Below are positions 25,721 to 34,313 of a stretch of 59,822 nucleotides of DNA, in pieces. The notes beneath the pieces were generated by a model. That model saw only the letters and a list, made by a program, of their open reading frames with translations. It was not told the origin of the DNA and ran no database searches. Source of the stretch: Methylotenera sp. GTDB lineage: Bacteria; Pseudomonadota; Gammaproteobacteria; Burkholderiales; Methylophilaceae. The position numbers and the translations under genes are program-made. The DNA is taken from assembly GCA_013141075.1 (NCBI GenBank), contig JABFRQ010000008.1, forward strand, positions 1 to 59,822. Direction: 5' to 3'. Numbering within the stretch: the stretch's first letter is position 1; every line of letters starts with the position of its first letter.

Positions 25721-26209
25721 CTAAACATCTTTCCAAGTTAAATATACTCGGCAATCAAACTCAAGCTGATGGTAATCAGGCTCCATGTATTGGCACAGTT
25801 GATAAAAGGCTTTGTCGTGATTGCGTTCTTTTAAATGCGCCAACTCATGCACCACAATCATACGTAAAAATTCAACAGGTGTTTCTTTAAAAAAGTTAGA
25901 AATACGAATCTCTTTTTTGGCTTTTAACTTGTCACCTTGCACGCGCGAAACTGCCGTATTTAGGCCTAATGCGTGATGAGAAATGCTCAATTTGCTGTCG
26001 TAATGCACTTTATCAAGCAACGGCGCATTGCGCAGAAATGCTTGCCTAATCTCATTGCTGTATTGATATAAAGCTTTATCAGTTTGTATGCTGTGCGATT
26101 GCGGATAGCGCTGCGTAATGTAATCGCCCAGCGCATTTTGCGTTTGCAGATGACGAATTTTGTCTTGCATATGCGTGGGGTAGTGTTGCAGGTATTTGAG
26201 AGCGGTCAT
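25721..26209 (-). CDS. YgjP-like (DUF45) metallopeptidase
   Basis: A 162-residue protein with the zincin motif HELAHLKERNHDKAFY; HELAH is at residues 121-125 and the third ligand is the His in RNHDKAF. This is the YgjP/DUF45 (WLM-like) pattern, but the protein is shorter than E. coli YgjP and has its own helical N-terminus (LQHYPTHMQDKIRHLQTQNALG). The start overlaps the stop of the helicase gene by 4 bases (ATGA), so the two are translated together. The substrate is unknown. A DNA-linked protease role is possible given the partner and that related WLM peptidases act in DNA-protein crosslink repair, but this is inference. Confidence 0.8.
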   Translation of the reverse strand: MTALKYLQHYPTHMQDKIRHLQTQNALGDYITQRYPQSHSIQTDKALYQYSNEIRQAFLRNAPLLDKVHYDSKLSISHHALGLNTAVSRVQGDKLKAKKEIRISNFFKETPVEFLRMIVVHELAHLKERNHDKAFYQLCQYMEPDYHQLEFDCRVYLTWKDV

Positions 26210-29109
26210 AGCTTAGGTTTAGTGCCTAAATCAATAAGTTTGGTGGTGTAGCCACATGAAAATACATCATCTTTTTTATAGTGAGTGCAGCCCCAGAAAT
26301 TACCATTTTTGCGGAAAATCATAGCGCCACCACACGCTGGGCAAATAGGTTCTTTATAGTTACAGTGGGTATTTGCGCAATGCCGTAGCTCACCTTTAGT
26401 GATTAGACCGCTCCCGCACCATTTACACGCTTTTTCGGTGTATTTGCAAACAGGGAAATTGCTACAACCAAAGAAGCTGCTATAGCCATCTCTTGCTGTT
26501 AAAAATCCTGATTTACAACTCGGGCAGTTGCTGGCCATTTTATCTTGAAAGGAATTGCCTTTAAATTCATCGGCCACTATTGGGTAACCTTTGTCAATTA
26601 GCTCAACTACAAATGGGGATGGCTTGTTGGCATCTGTGATTAAATAAACATGATGCCTTGCTCGTGTTAAAGCTACGTAGAATAAACGCCGTTCTTCGGC
26701 GTGTTTATAGTCTTCAGTTTTTGGAAGTAATAGCGCTAATAATGGGTTTGTTGCTTTCTCAGAGGGAAAGCCGTGCTTGCCTTTGATAAGGTTAAGTACA
26801 ATCACATAATCAGCTTCTTTGCCTTTTGAGCCGTGAGCTGTCATAAACGCAATCTTTAAGTTTGCATACGTTTTTTTAAGGGTACTTAGATTTGTTGGCG
26901 CATTAAAACTAAAGCGACCTAGCAACAAAACACTAGACGGTTTTGAAATTTTCTCACTAATAGCTTTAAGTGCCGCCTCAAGTCCAATCTCATTATCATT
27001 TGTTTTAATGAGCGAAACTGCGCTGTTATCTATTTTTGCATGACTTTCAATCACTTTTTGTATTTGGCTAGGGTTCTCACTAATAAAGCGTGAAGCCACT
27101 TCACCAATTTTGTTATTAAATCTAAAGGTTTTATCTAAAATGCTAGTAGCGGTATAGCCGAAATGCTCAGAAAAATCTTTAGTCAATGAAACATCGCTAC
27201 CTGTAAATCGGTAAATAGCTTGCCAATCGTCGCCCACACAAAACAGGCTGGCATTGGCTTGTTGCGCCATTAAGGCTTTGAGTAAACGCGCACGGCTGGC
27301 AGAAATATCTTGAAATTCATCTACTAAAATATATAAAAAGGGTGATTGATAACGTCCAGTTTCAATGTATTCAATTGCCCGCGCAATCATGTCATCAAAG
27401 TCTATGCTATTTGTATTTTTAAGCTCAGTTTGGTAAGCGTTATAAATGGGCTCAAATAGTTGAATAGTGGCTTCTGCTCGGGCTTTGTTTTCACTAACCG
27501 AAAATTTAGCACTGAGTTCTTGTAACGTTAAACACGCAGATTTGAATAATGCCAAAATTGAGGACATCAACTTACTAAATTCTGAGAACTGTCCTTGTGA
27601 GTTAAGGTTTGCTAATAGTTGATTGGCTGGTAAAGGCTTGTATTTAACACCTGCCGCAGTGAGTTTTTCATCTAATGCTTCAGACAGTCTTTCTTGTTGT
27701 TTGTAATAGCTATAAGTTTCAATGAGTTTGGTTTGGTGCTGTTGATGCAAAGCGCGTTTCCACGTCATGCCTTGTAGATATATAGTTTGGTTAATAAATG
27801 GCGGCGTTTTATTTTGTTGGTCAACTGCAAAATGTTCAATGTAAATATCGTAATCGGTTAAGTAAAAATCAGGCTGATATTGTTTGTAATCTGGTGTGCG
27901 TGTATCAATCTTATATTTTGCTTCATATTGATATTCCACTCCTTGCCGATATAAAAAATTTGCAATTTCACATTCTTCATAACTTTTAACTAGTTCACCT
28001 TGTAGAGTGCGAATGTCATTTTCTAAAATATAAGCAGTGTATTCACCTAAGCTTTTAAATTCGTATTGACTTTTGTAGGGGTAAATAAGGTTGGCAAAGT
28101 AATGAATTAAAAGGGCTTGGTAGTCCTTATTTTGAAGTAAGTGCTGAAACTGATTATCAATAAACTTTGTTCGCACACGTTCATCTGTGGCCATTTCGTG
28201 GATGGATGGTTTTTTGCCTTCCACTTGGCCGATAATCTCTAAACCTAAGCTATGAAATGTTTTTACAGTGAGATTTTGAATGCCAAGTTTTTCACGAATG
28301 CGTTCGTCCATTTCTTGAGCTGCTTTGTTAGCATAAGCCAGCATTAGAATCTCATCAGGCTTAGCTAATTCTGATTTAAGTAAATAACCAGCACGCCCCA
28401 CCATCGTACTGGTTTTACCCGTACCAGCACCCGCTAATACGAGATTGTACTTTTCATCAATGACGCAGGCTTTGCGTTGATTTTCAGTGAGTGGGTTGAT
28501 TTCAATTTGGTTGAAAAATACTTCGTAATTTGAAAGCTGATTTGATACAAAGTTTTGATTAAGTGCTTTAACTCTTTGGTAGCCTTTTTCAAGGAATGGT
28601 TTGATGAGCTCTAAATTATTTTGGCTATTATCAGTAAGCTTTTTTAAAAGATTAAGATTCTTTAAATGAATAGCTAGCCATTGATAAGTGGAAATCCATT
28701 TGTTAGCTTGATCATGACGAATGTAATATTTGTTAGTAAGCAGGTTTAACTTGTGAGCGTCTATTGTGGCTTGGTTTATAGCAGGTTCAATTTGTTTAAG
28801 TATTATTTTGGTGTAATTTTTAATATGGCGGTTGAGGTTTAATCTCAAAGATTCTGATAGTGTTTTGTTGATACCACCAAATTTAATTACATATTCGTTA
28901 GAGGGGAAAATTAAAACATCCCAAAACCAACCTGATTGCACTGAAATAGGGGCGCTGAAAGCGTCATAATCAATGACGCTAGGTAGTTTTTCATTTGTAA
29001 ATTCAATGCCGTTTTTACGAGTGTAGAAGCTGTTGTATTTGACGTGCTTGGCAAATATTCTCGCAACATTGTTAATGCTATAACTATAATCTTCAGGTTT
29101 AATTTGCAT
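26206..29109 (-). CDS. UvrD/Rep-type superfamily I helicase with topoisomerase zinc ribbons (helicase IV-like)
   Basis: A 967-residue protein. The N-terminal 200 residues are unlike UvrD and may be an accessory DNA-binding region. Then come the Q motif (LTENQRKACVI), Walker A GAGTGKTS near 226, motif Ia (LAYANKAAQEM), Walker B VDEFQDIS near 595, motif III GDDWQAIYRFTGSD, motif V TAHGSKGKEADYVIVLNL and motif VI YVALTRARHHVYLI. Between motifs Ia and II lies a PD-(D/E)xK-like insert (YQPDFYLTDYDIYIEHF), as in helicase IV. The C-terminus has three Cys-rich ribbons (CPSC..C, CKWC..C, CPAC..C) of the topoisomerase type. It resembles E. coli HelD (684 residues) but is longer. Confidence 0.85.
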   Translation of the reverse strand: MQIKPEDYSYSINNVARIFAKHVKYNSFYTRKNGIEFTNEKLPSVIDYDAFSAPISVQSGWFWDVLIFPSNEYVIKFGGINKTLSESLRLNLNRHIKNYTKIILKQIEPAINQATIDAHKLNLLTNKYYIRHDQANKWISTYQWLAIHLKNLNLLKKLTDNSQNNLELIKPFLEKGYQRVKALNQNFVSNQLSNYEVFFNQIEINPLTENQRKACVIDEKYNLVLAGAGTGKTSTMVGRAGYLLKSELAKPDEILMLAYANKAAQEMDERIREKLGIQNLTVKTFHSLGLEIIGQVEGKKPSIHEMATDERVRTKFIDNQFQHLLQNKDYQALLIHYFANLIYPYKSQYEFKSLGEYTAYILENDIRTLQGELVKSYEECEIANFLYRQGVEYQYEAKYKIDTRTPDYKQYQPDFYLTDYDIYIEHFAVDQQNKTPPFINQTIYLQGMTWKRALHQQHQTKLIETYSYYKQQERLSEALDEKLTAAGVKYKPLPANQLLANLNSQGQFSEFSKLMSSILALFKSACLTLQELSAKFSVSENKARAEATIQLFEPIYNAYQTELKNTNSIDFDDMIARAIEYIETGRYQSPFLYILVDEFQDISASRARLLKALMAQQANASLFCVGDDWQAIYRFTGSDVSLTKDFSEHFGYTATSILDKTFRFNNKIGEVASRFISENPSQIQKVIESHAKIDNSAVSLIKTNDNEIGLEAALKAISEKISKPSSVLLLGRFSFNAPTNLSTLKKTYANLKIAFMTAHGSKGKEADYVIVLNLIKGKHGFPSEKATNPLLALLLPKTEDYKHAEERRLFYVALTRARHHVYLITDANKPSPFVVELIDKGYPIVADEFKGNSFQDKMASNCPSCKSGFLTARDGYSSFFGCSNFPVCKYTEKACKWCGSGLITKGELRHCANTHCNYKEPICPACGGAMIFRKNGNFWGCTHYKKDDVFSCGYTTKLIDLGTKPKL

Positions 29110-29118
29110 GGTGTTAAG

Positions 29119-29712
29119 TTAGTTAGGTATTTTAAACTTTAGCTTACCCAACACCATTTTCACTCCGCGCCAAACTTTAGGCAGCATCCAAAACATCAGC
29201 ACAATAAACCCGCATAGCACGCCAATAAACACGGCAGGGTGGGCGAATACTAGCCAGCCGCCCGTGATGAGTGCGCTTTCTTCACCAAATGAGGCGGCGA
29301 TATTGCTTACGGGCTCGGGTGAGGTGTTGATTAAGGCGCGGCTGCCAGCTTTGGTGGCGTGGGTTGCGCCTGCGAGTGAGCCACCAAGTAGGGCGGCGAT
29401 GGAGGCTATTGCGGGGTCTGGGGTGTTGATGGCGCCCATGGCTAGCAATGCGCCAGCGGGGATGCGAATGAAGGTTTGAATGCCGTCCCAAGCAGTATCT
29501 ACATAGGGGATTTTGTCGGCTAAAAATTCAACCACCGCTAATAAGCCTGCTACGCCTAATACAATGGGGTTGCTCAATATATCTAGCGTGGCGGGTAGAT
29601 GAATATAGCCAAATTTATTCATCATACCTACGGTGAACACGGTGATGTAAAGCCGCAAGCCGCTTGCCCAGCTAAGGCCACCTGCAAGGGCTAGGTTTGA
29701 GATGAGTTCCAT
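29119..29712 (-). CDS. DUF4126 family membrane protein
   Basis: A 197-residue protein with five or six likely membrane helices, Gly/Ala-rich, including GLSWASGLRLYITVFTVGMM near the N-terminus, LGVAGLLAVVEFLADKIPYVDTAWD, and LLGGSLAGATHATKAGSRALIN. This matches the DUF4126 family. The C-terminus is basic (KVWRGVKMVLGKLKFKIPN) and probably cytoplasmic. Function is not established. It lies 9 bases before the helicase gene and 7 bases after the thioesterase gene on the same strand, so these may share a transcript. Confidence 0.8.
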   Translation of the reverse strand: MELISNLALAGGLSWASGLRLYITVFTVGMMNKFGYIHLPATLDILSNPIVLGVAGLLAVVEFLADKIPYVDTAWDGIQTFIRIPAGALLAMGAINTPDPAIASIAALLGGSLAGATHATKAGSRALINTSPEPVSNIAASFGEESALITGGWLVFAHPAVFIGVLCGFIVLMFWMLPKVWRGVKMVLGKLKFKIPN

Positions 29713-29719
29713 ATTTTTT

Positions 29720-30136
29720 TTATGCTTTTTTAGCGGCTAATTTAGCATCAAATTTTTCACGGTTGATAATAAATCGCTCGTGTGTGCCTGTTGAAATCAA
29801 CTCAATGCTATCGTGTGCTTCAACATTAAACACAAGTTTTCTGCCTTCAATAGCCACTAATTCAACATTGGCTGTGACTTTTAGCCCAGCAGGCGTTGCG
29901 GCTTGATGGCTTACATTGATGTGTGTGCCAACGGTTTGCTCTTGCGGCCAATCCAAATGCGGGTTAATGGCTTTAATGCAAGCCCATTCTAAAAACCCAA
30001 CCAAAAATCCCGTGGCAAATACCTCAGGCATGGCGATAAATTCTTCTGCTTCAGGATAAAGCGCAGGCACGGTTTTTGACTTTGGCACAATGAAAGTGTG
30101 CGTATATTGAATGCCAGTTTTTAAGGATGCTTTCAT
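29720..30136 (-). CDS. Hotdog-fold thioesterase (FlK-like)
   Basis: A 138-residue hotdog-fold protein. FATGFLVGFLEWACIKAINPHL is the central hot-dog helix with the Glu seen in fluoroacetyl-CoA thioesterase FlK relatives, and GTHINVSHQAATPAGLKV contains the His of the active site and the CoA-binding strand. VFNVEAHDSIELISTGTHERFII completes the sheet. Family members hydrolyse small acyl-CoA thioesters; the true substrate cannot be inferred from this sequence. The gene lies downstream of fdxA but behind a terminator at 30187, so it likely has its own promoter between 30137 and 30186. Confidence 0.8.
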   Translation of the reverse strand: MKASLKTGIQYTHTFIVPKSKTVPALYPEAEEFIAMPEVFATGFLVGFLEWACIKAINPHLDWPQEQTVGTHINVSHQAATPAGLKVTANVELVAIEGRKLVFNVEAHDSIELISTGTHERFIINREKFDAKLAAKKA

Positions 30137-30186
30137 GGTTTAGTTAGGACGAAAATGCAATTACAACATAATTTTGCGTATAAAAC

Positions 30187-30213
30187 AAAAAAGGAGGCAA
30201 AGCCTCCTTTTTT
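30187..30213 (-). terminator. Rho-independent terminator downstream of fdxA
   Basis: Perfect stem GGAGGC (30193-30198) with GCCTCC (30202-30207), AAA loop, and A/T runs of six on each side, so it can act in both directions. It is placed 29 bases after the ferredoxin stop. Confidence 0.92.
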
Positions 30214-30241
30214 GAATCTCTATATTTTGAATCGCAAAAAA

Positions 30242-30565
30242 CTATTCAATCAGCAAATCTAGCTTGCCTGGCACGCCGTTCATGGCTTCAGCGTCTTCAA
30301 GCGCGGGTTTACGCGAGGTAATGACAGGCCAAACTTTGGCCAAGCGTGCGTTTAGCGCAATAAAGGCTTGCTGGTCTGCAGGTACGTCATCTTCGGCAAA
30401 AATCGCCTCGGCAGGGCATTCTGCAACACAAAGTGTGCAATCAATGCATTCATCTGGGTTAATTGCTAAGAAGTTTGGGCCTTCTACAAAGCAATCTACT
30501 GGGCATACATCTACGCAATCGGTAAATTTGCATTGAATACAATTTTCGGTCACTACATAAGTCAT
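30242..30565 (-). CDS. fdxA: Seven-iron ferredoxin FdxA
   Basis: A 107-residue ferredoxin with a 3Fe-4S and a 4Fe-4S cluster. The cysteines are in [17 protein letters not shown] (residues 9-25) and [12 protein letters not shown] (about 40-51), the pattern of the Azotobacter FdI/FdxA group. The C-terminal extension with [15 protein letters not shown] is typical of proteobacterial members. It follows cysN by 96 bases on the same strand. The sulfite reductase encoded upstream looks ferredoxin-dependent, so FdxA could be its electron donor; that link is inferred from position only. Confidence 0.94.
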   Translation of the reverse strand: MTYVVTENCIQCKFTDCVDVCPVDCFVEGPNFLAINPDECIDCTLCVAECPAEAIFAEDDVPADQQAFIALNARLAKVWPVITSRKPALEDAEAMNGVPGKLDLLIE

Positions 30566-30661
30566 TTTGAATCCTTTTACAGCGTTAAATGCTAAAACGT
30601 TATTTTATTAGAAATCTTGTTAAGTTGCTTGGCTTAATTGTTGCGAAATATCAACAAATGA

Positions 30662-31939
30662 TTAAACAATCATGCCTGCGCCAACGGTATTGTTAGTACT
30701 TTCATCAATCACAATAAATGCCCCAGTGGCACGGTTGGTGTTGTAGCTATCCACCATTAGCGGCTGGGCGAGTTTAAAGGTAATGCGCGCAATGTCGTTC
30801 ATTTTCAAGTCAGTTGTGGCTTGTTGCTCAAGCGTATTCACATCTACTTTGTAAGCAATTGCGCCCACTTTGGCTTTAGATTCACGTGAAGTGTGGCGAA
30901 TTACGTAAGTGCGCGCTGGTGATAGCGGTGTTTCTGAAAGCCAACAAACAAAAGCTTCAATTTGTTTTACTGGTGCAATGTTACTGCCAGTTTTCACAAT
31001 CATATCGCCGCGAGAAGTATCAATTTCATCTTCTAGCAATAAGGTGACACTTTGCTCTGTTTGTGCACTTTGCAATTGTGCTTCACCGAGTTGAATGGCT
31101 TTAACTTTTGATTGATAGCCGTTTGGCAGCACGGTAACAGCATCGCCTACCGCGATGTTGCCGCTTTCAATTCTGCCCATAAAGCCTCTAAAGTCGTGCA
31201 AATCAGCGTCTGCGCTTGCGTGTGGGCGGCATACAAATTGCACGGGAAAGCGGAATTCTTCATTGCCTTCAGTGTGCGCTGCTGGCGCTGATTCTAAAAT
31301 TTCTAGCAGCGTTTCGCCTGTGTACCATGGCATATTTTCTAAGCGGTCAACTAGCATATCGCCAGCTAAGGCAGACATCGGTAAAAACTTAATATCGCGC
31401 GCTTGTGCAAAGCCGATTTCATTTGCGAATGTTAAATAATCTGCACAAATTTTGTCGTAAGCAGCTTGGTCATAATTCACCAAATCCATTTTGTTAACGG
31501 CAACCACAATGTGTTGAATGCCCACCAAATGCGCTAAATAGCTATGGCGGCGTGTTTGTGTGAGTACGCCACGGCGCGCGTCAATGAGGATAATCGCCAA
31601 GTTGGCGGTAGAAGCGGCAGTCACCATATTGCGCGTGTATTGCTCGTGACCAGGTGCATCGGCGATAATGTATTTACGTGTGCCTGTGCTGAAATAGCGA
31701 TAAGCCACATCAATGGTAATACCTTGTTCACGCTCGGCTTGCAGGCCATCGGTAAGTAGCGATAAATCGACTGCTTCCATACCGCGTTTTTTAGAGGTGT
31801 TGGATATTTGCGTGAGTGTGTCGGCCAAAATGGTTTTGGTGTCAAATAGCAAACGGCCAATGAGCGTGCTTTTGCCGTCATCGACAGAGCCACAAGTCAT
31901 AAAGCGTAATAATGAATCGTTATGTGTTGTATTGCTCAT
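30662..31939 (-). CDS. cysN: Sulfate adenylyltransferase subunit 1 (GTPase)
   Basis: CysN is the regulatory GTPase of ATP sulfurylase, which activates sulfate to APS together with CysD. The GTPase motifs are GSVDDGKSTLIGRLL (17-31), the switch sequence EREQGITIDVAYRYF, DAPGHEQYTRNMVT and NKMDLV. Beta-barrel domains 2 and 3 follow (RGFMGRIESGNIAVGD, DRATGAFIVID-like TNRATGAFIVID). It ends at 425 residues, so no APS kinase (CysC) is fused, in agreement with an APS-type reductase next door. The ATG overlaps the cysD stop by one base (TAATG). Confidence 0.97.
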   Translation of the reverse strand: MSNTTHNDSLLRFMTCGSVDDGKSTLIGRLLFDTKTILADTLTQISNTSKKRGMEAVDLSLLTDGLQAEREQGITIDVAYRYFSTGTRKYIIADAPGHEQYTRNMVTAASTANLAIILIDARRGVLTQTRRHSYLAHLVGIQHIVVAVNKMDLVNYDQAAYDKICADYLTFANEIGFAQARDIKFLPMSALAGDMLVDRLENMPWYTGETLLEILESAPAAHTEGNEEFRFPVQFVCRPHASADADLHDFRGFMGRIESGNIAVGDAVTVLPNGYQSKVKAIQLGEAQLQSAQTEQSVTLLLEDEIDTSRGDMIVKTGSNIAPVKQIEAFVCWLSETPLSPARTYVIRHTSRESKAKVGAIAYKVDVNTLEQQATTDLKMNDIARITFKLAQPLMVDSYNTNRATGAFIVIDESTNNTVGAGMIV

Positions 31940-32868
31940 TAGAAATAACCTTCTTTTTTACGTTGTTCCATACTTGCATCGCTGGTTTGGTCATCCAAGC
32001 GGGTCGCGCCGCGCTCGGTAATAGTGCTGGTGGCGGTTTCTAGTACGATTTTGCTTACATTGTCTGCGTCGCTAATGACTGGTGCGGTGCAGCTAATATC
32101 GCCCACGGTTCTAAAGCGCACTTGCATATTGATGATTTCTTCGCCCGCTTTTACTGGGTTAGTCAACTCGCCACTCACAAGCGGCACATTCACAGGCACA
32201 ATTGAACCGCCGCGCATTACGACATCACGCTGGTGCGCAAAGTAAATGCTAGGTAGGGCTAAATTTTCACGCTCAATGTATTGCCAAACGTCCATTTCCG
32301 TCCAATTGCTGATAGGAAACGCGCGAATATTCTCACCTTTATGTGAACGCGCATTGTACAAATTCCACAATTCTGGACGTTGATTTTTTGGATCCCACTG
32401 ACCAAACTCATCGCGAAAACTCATAATACGCTCTTTTGCACGGGCTTTTTCTTCATCGCGACGGGCGCCGCCAATGCAGCAATCAAAACCAAATTCTTCA
32501 ATGGCTTCAAGCAAAGTCACAGATTGGTGTTTATTGCGCGATTCATCGGCTGATTTCAGCACCACTGTGCCACGTTTCATTGAGTCTTCAACTGAGCGCA
32601 CAATCAAGCGTTCACCTAGTTCAGCGGCGCGTTGGTCGCGAAACGCTATCACTTCTTTGTAGTTGTGACCTGTGTCAATGTGCATGAGCGGAAATGGGAA
32701 TTTACCTGGGCGAAACGCTTTTTCAGCCAATCGCAAAATGCAGAGCGAATCTTTGCCGCCTGAAAATAGCAATACAGGGTTGGAGCATTGCCCTGCAACT
32801 TCACGCAGAATGTAGATGGCTTCGGATTCTAACCAGTCTAAGTGGCTCAATGGTTGTTTGATGGTCAT
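31939..32868 (-). CDS. cysD: Sulfate adenylyltransferase subunit 2
   Basis: The catalytic subunit of ATP sulfurylase. It belongs to the PP-loop family, with the pyrophosphate loop LLFSGGKDSLCIL (34-46), MHIDTGHNYKEVIAFRD, CCIGGARRDEEKARAKERIMSFRD and FPISNWTEMDVWQYIERE. The tail TATSTITERGATRLDD is conserved. It has 309 residues. It follows cysH after 64 bases and is coupled to cysN. Together they convert sulfate and ATP to APS with GTP hydrolysis driving the reaction. Confidence 0.97.
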   Translation of the reverse strand: MTIKQPLSHLDWLESEAIYILREVAGQCSNPVLLFSGGKDSLCILRLAEKAFRPGKFPFPLMHIDTGHNYKEVIAFRDQRAAELGERLIVRSVEDSMKRGTVVLKSADESRNKHQSVTLLEAIEEFGFDCCIGGARRDEEKARAKERIMSFRDEFGQWDPKNQRPELWNLYNARSHKGENIRAFPISNWTEMDVWQYIERENLALPSIYFAHQRDVVMRGGSIVPVNVPLVSGELTNPVKAGEEIINMQVRFRTVGDISCTAPVISDADNVSKIVLETATSTITERGATRLDDQTSDASMEQRKKEGYF

Positions 32869-32932
32869 AATTTATTAGCGATTAAAAATATTTTTATAGG
32901 TGGTAAAACTTAAAAGGTTTATTTTTTAGCAG

Positions 32933-33706
32933 TTACTTCTTAACGTGTAACCCACATTCTTTATTTGTAGGGTCTTCCCACCACCAGCGGCCTGCGCGCA
33001 CATCTTCACCCATGGCAATGGCGCGTGTACATGGTGCGCAACCAATACTGGGGTAAAATTGGTCATGGAGTGCATTATACGGCACTTGGTGCAGGTTGAT
33101 GTAGGCCCAAACTTCTTGTTCTGACCAATCGCTTAGCGGGTTGAATTTTTCTAGTTGGTTGCCTTCATCAAATTCACGTACTGGCAAGCTGGCTCTGGTG
33201 GTCGCTTGCGCAGCTCTCATGCCTGTAATCCAAGCGGCTTTACCTTTAAGCGCACGTTGCAGCGGCTCTACTTTGCGCATATGGCAACAGCTTTTGCGTA
33301 ACTCAATAGATTCATAAAACGCGTTGATGCCGTTGGTTTTTACATAAAACTCAACAGTGGCGGCTTGTGGAAAATACACATTTAATTTGGTGTTGTAGTG
33401 TTTTTCAGTTTGTGCGATTAAATCGTAAGTTTCAACTGGCAGGCGGCCGGTATCAAGTGAAAAAATCTCAATCGCTAAATTGTTTTTTAAAATAATGTCG
33501 GTGAGCACCATGTCTTCAGCACCAAAGCTGTTGGCAAAAGTGATATTTTTTAATTCTTCGCTTTTTAATTCTTTACTAGCATTTTTTAACAAAACTAACA
33601 CGTTAGCTGTTTTGGCGTTCACGCTGGCAATCAGCGTATCGGTCAACACTGGCTTGGTTGCAGGGTTGCTGGCCGCAGGCTTTAGCATAGAAACAGAATC
33701 GCTCAT
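32933..33706 (-). CDS. cysH: Adenylyl-sulfate (APS) reductase, CysH family
   Basis: This enzyme reduces activated sulfate to sulfite with thioredoxin. The PP-loop fold includes FANSFGAEDMVLTDIIL and FSLDTGRLPVETYDLI. Two cysteine pairs are present, in LRKSCCHMRKVEP and SIGCAPCTRAI; these are the four 4Fe-4S ligands that mark the APS-reducing branch and are absent from E. coli-type PAPS reductases. The C-terminal ECGLHV carries the catalytic Cys. The absence of CysC in the operon agrees. ATG 33706 is used (257 residues); an upstream start at 33751 would overlap the DUF934 gene. Confidence 0.93.
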   Translation of the reverse strand: MSDSVSMLKPAASNPATKPVLTDTLIASVNAKTANVLVLLKNASKELKSEELKNITFANSFGAEDMVLTDIILKNNLAIEIFSLDTGRLPVETYDLIAQTEKHYNTKLNVYFPQAATVEFYVKTNGINAFYESIELRKSCCHMRKVEPLQRALKGKAAWITGMRAAQATTRASLPVREFDEGNQLEKFNPLSDWSEQEVWAYINLHQVPYNALHDQFYPSIGCAPCTRAIAMGEDVRAGRWWWEDPTNKECGLHVKK

Positions 33707-33707
33707 T

Positions 33708-34313
33708 TTATACAACTCGATTGTAGCGTTTAAACACTGGGCTAGGCTCATCTACTGCGCCTTGGTAGGGTATGGTGAAGTCATTTAAGCTCGCTAAAGC
33801 TTCTTCGGCAGAGCGGCCAGCTCGGATTAAATAACTGTTAAAACCACTGCGTTTTAAGAAGAAAAGTTGATCGCGAAGCACGTCACCAAAGGCGCGTAGC
33901 TCATTTCTAAAGCCGTAACGCGTACGTAATAATGTGCCGAGCGAGAAAATACGACCATCGGCAAAGCGCTCAACATGCACGGCAATAATTGGCAGATTGT
34001 TGATGTCGTCAACGTTAGAAATTAAAGTTTCAAGCGCTTCGTGCGTGTCTAACCATATGCCTGCAGAGCCAGCATTCATGCGGCTTTTGAGGGTGTCTTT
34101 TTGAGCCACATATACGCTCAAAGGCACAATCACTTTGCCAGTGGTTGGAATCACCGTGCCAGCAATTTGCTCATCCGTTACGGTTTGTTCGCCTGTGAGT
34201 TTAAATAGCACAACTTTACCCGCTTGTTTGCGCTCTTCCACTTGGCTGGCTGGTAGGTTGACCAAAGTCCATTCGTCGTTTGCAATCGCATTTTCTTTAA
34301 TTAAATTGCTCAT
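33708..34313 (-). CDS. DUF934 family protein of the sulfite reductase operon
   Basis: A 201-residue DUF934 protein. Family members are nearly always found between cysI and cysH in beta-proteobacteria and some others, and have been proposed to help sulfite reductase. Conserved segments here are GIWLDTHEALETLI, VERFADGRIFSLGTLLRTRYGF, ELRAFGDVLRDQLFFLKRSGFN and the closing FTIPYQGAVDEPSPVFKR. The ATG overlaps the cysI stop (ATGA), and its own stop is one base before the cysH start, so the three are tightly coupled. No cofactor motif is visible. Confidence 0.92.
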   Translation of the reverse strand: MSNLIKENAIANDEWTLVNLPASQVEERKQAGKVVLFKLTGEQTVTDEQIAGTVIPTTGKVIVPLSVYVAQKDTLKSRMNAGSAGIWLDTHEALETLISNVDDINNLPIIAVHVERFADGRIFSLGTLLRTRYGFRNELRAFGDVLRDQLFFLKRSGFNSYLIRAGRSAEEALASLNDFTIPYQGAVDEPSPVFKRYNRVV

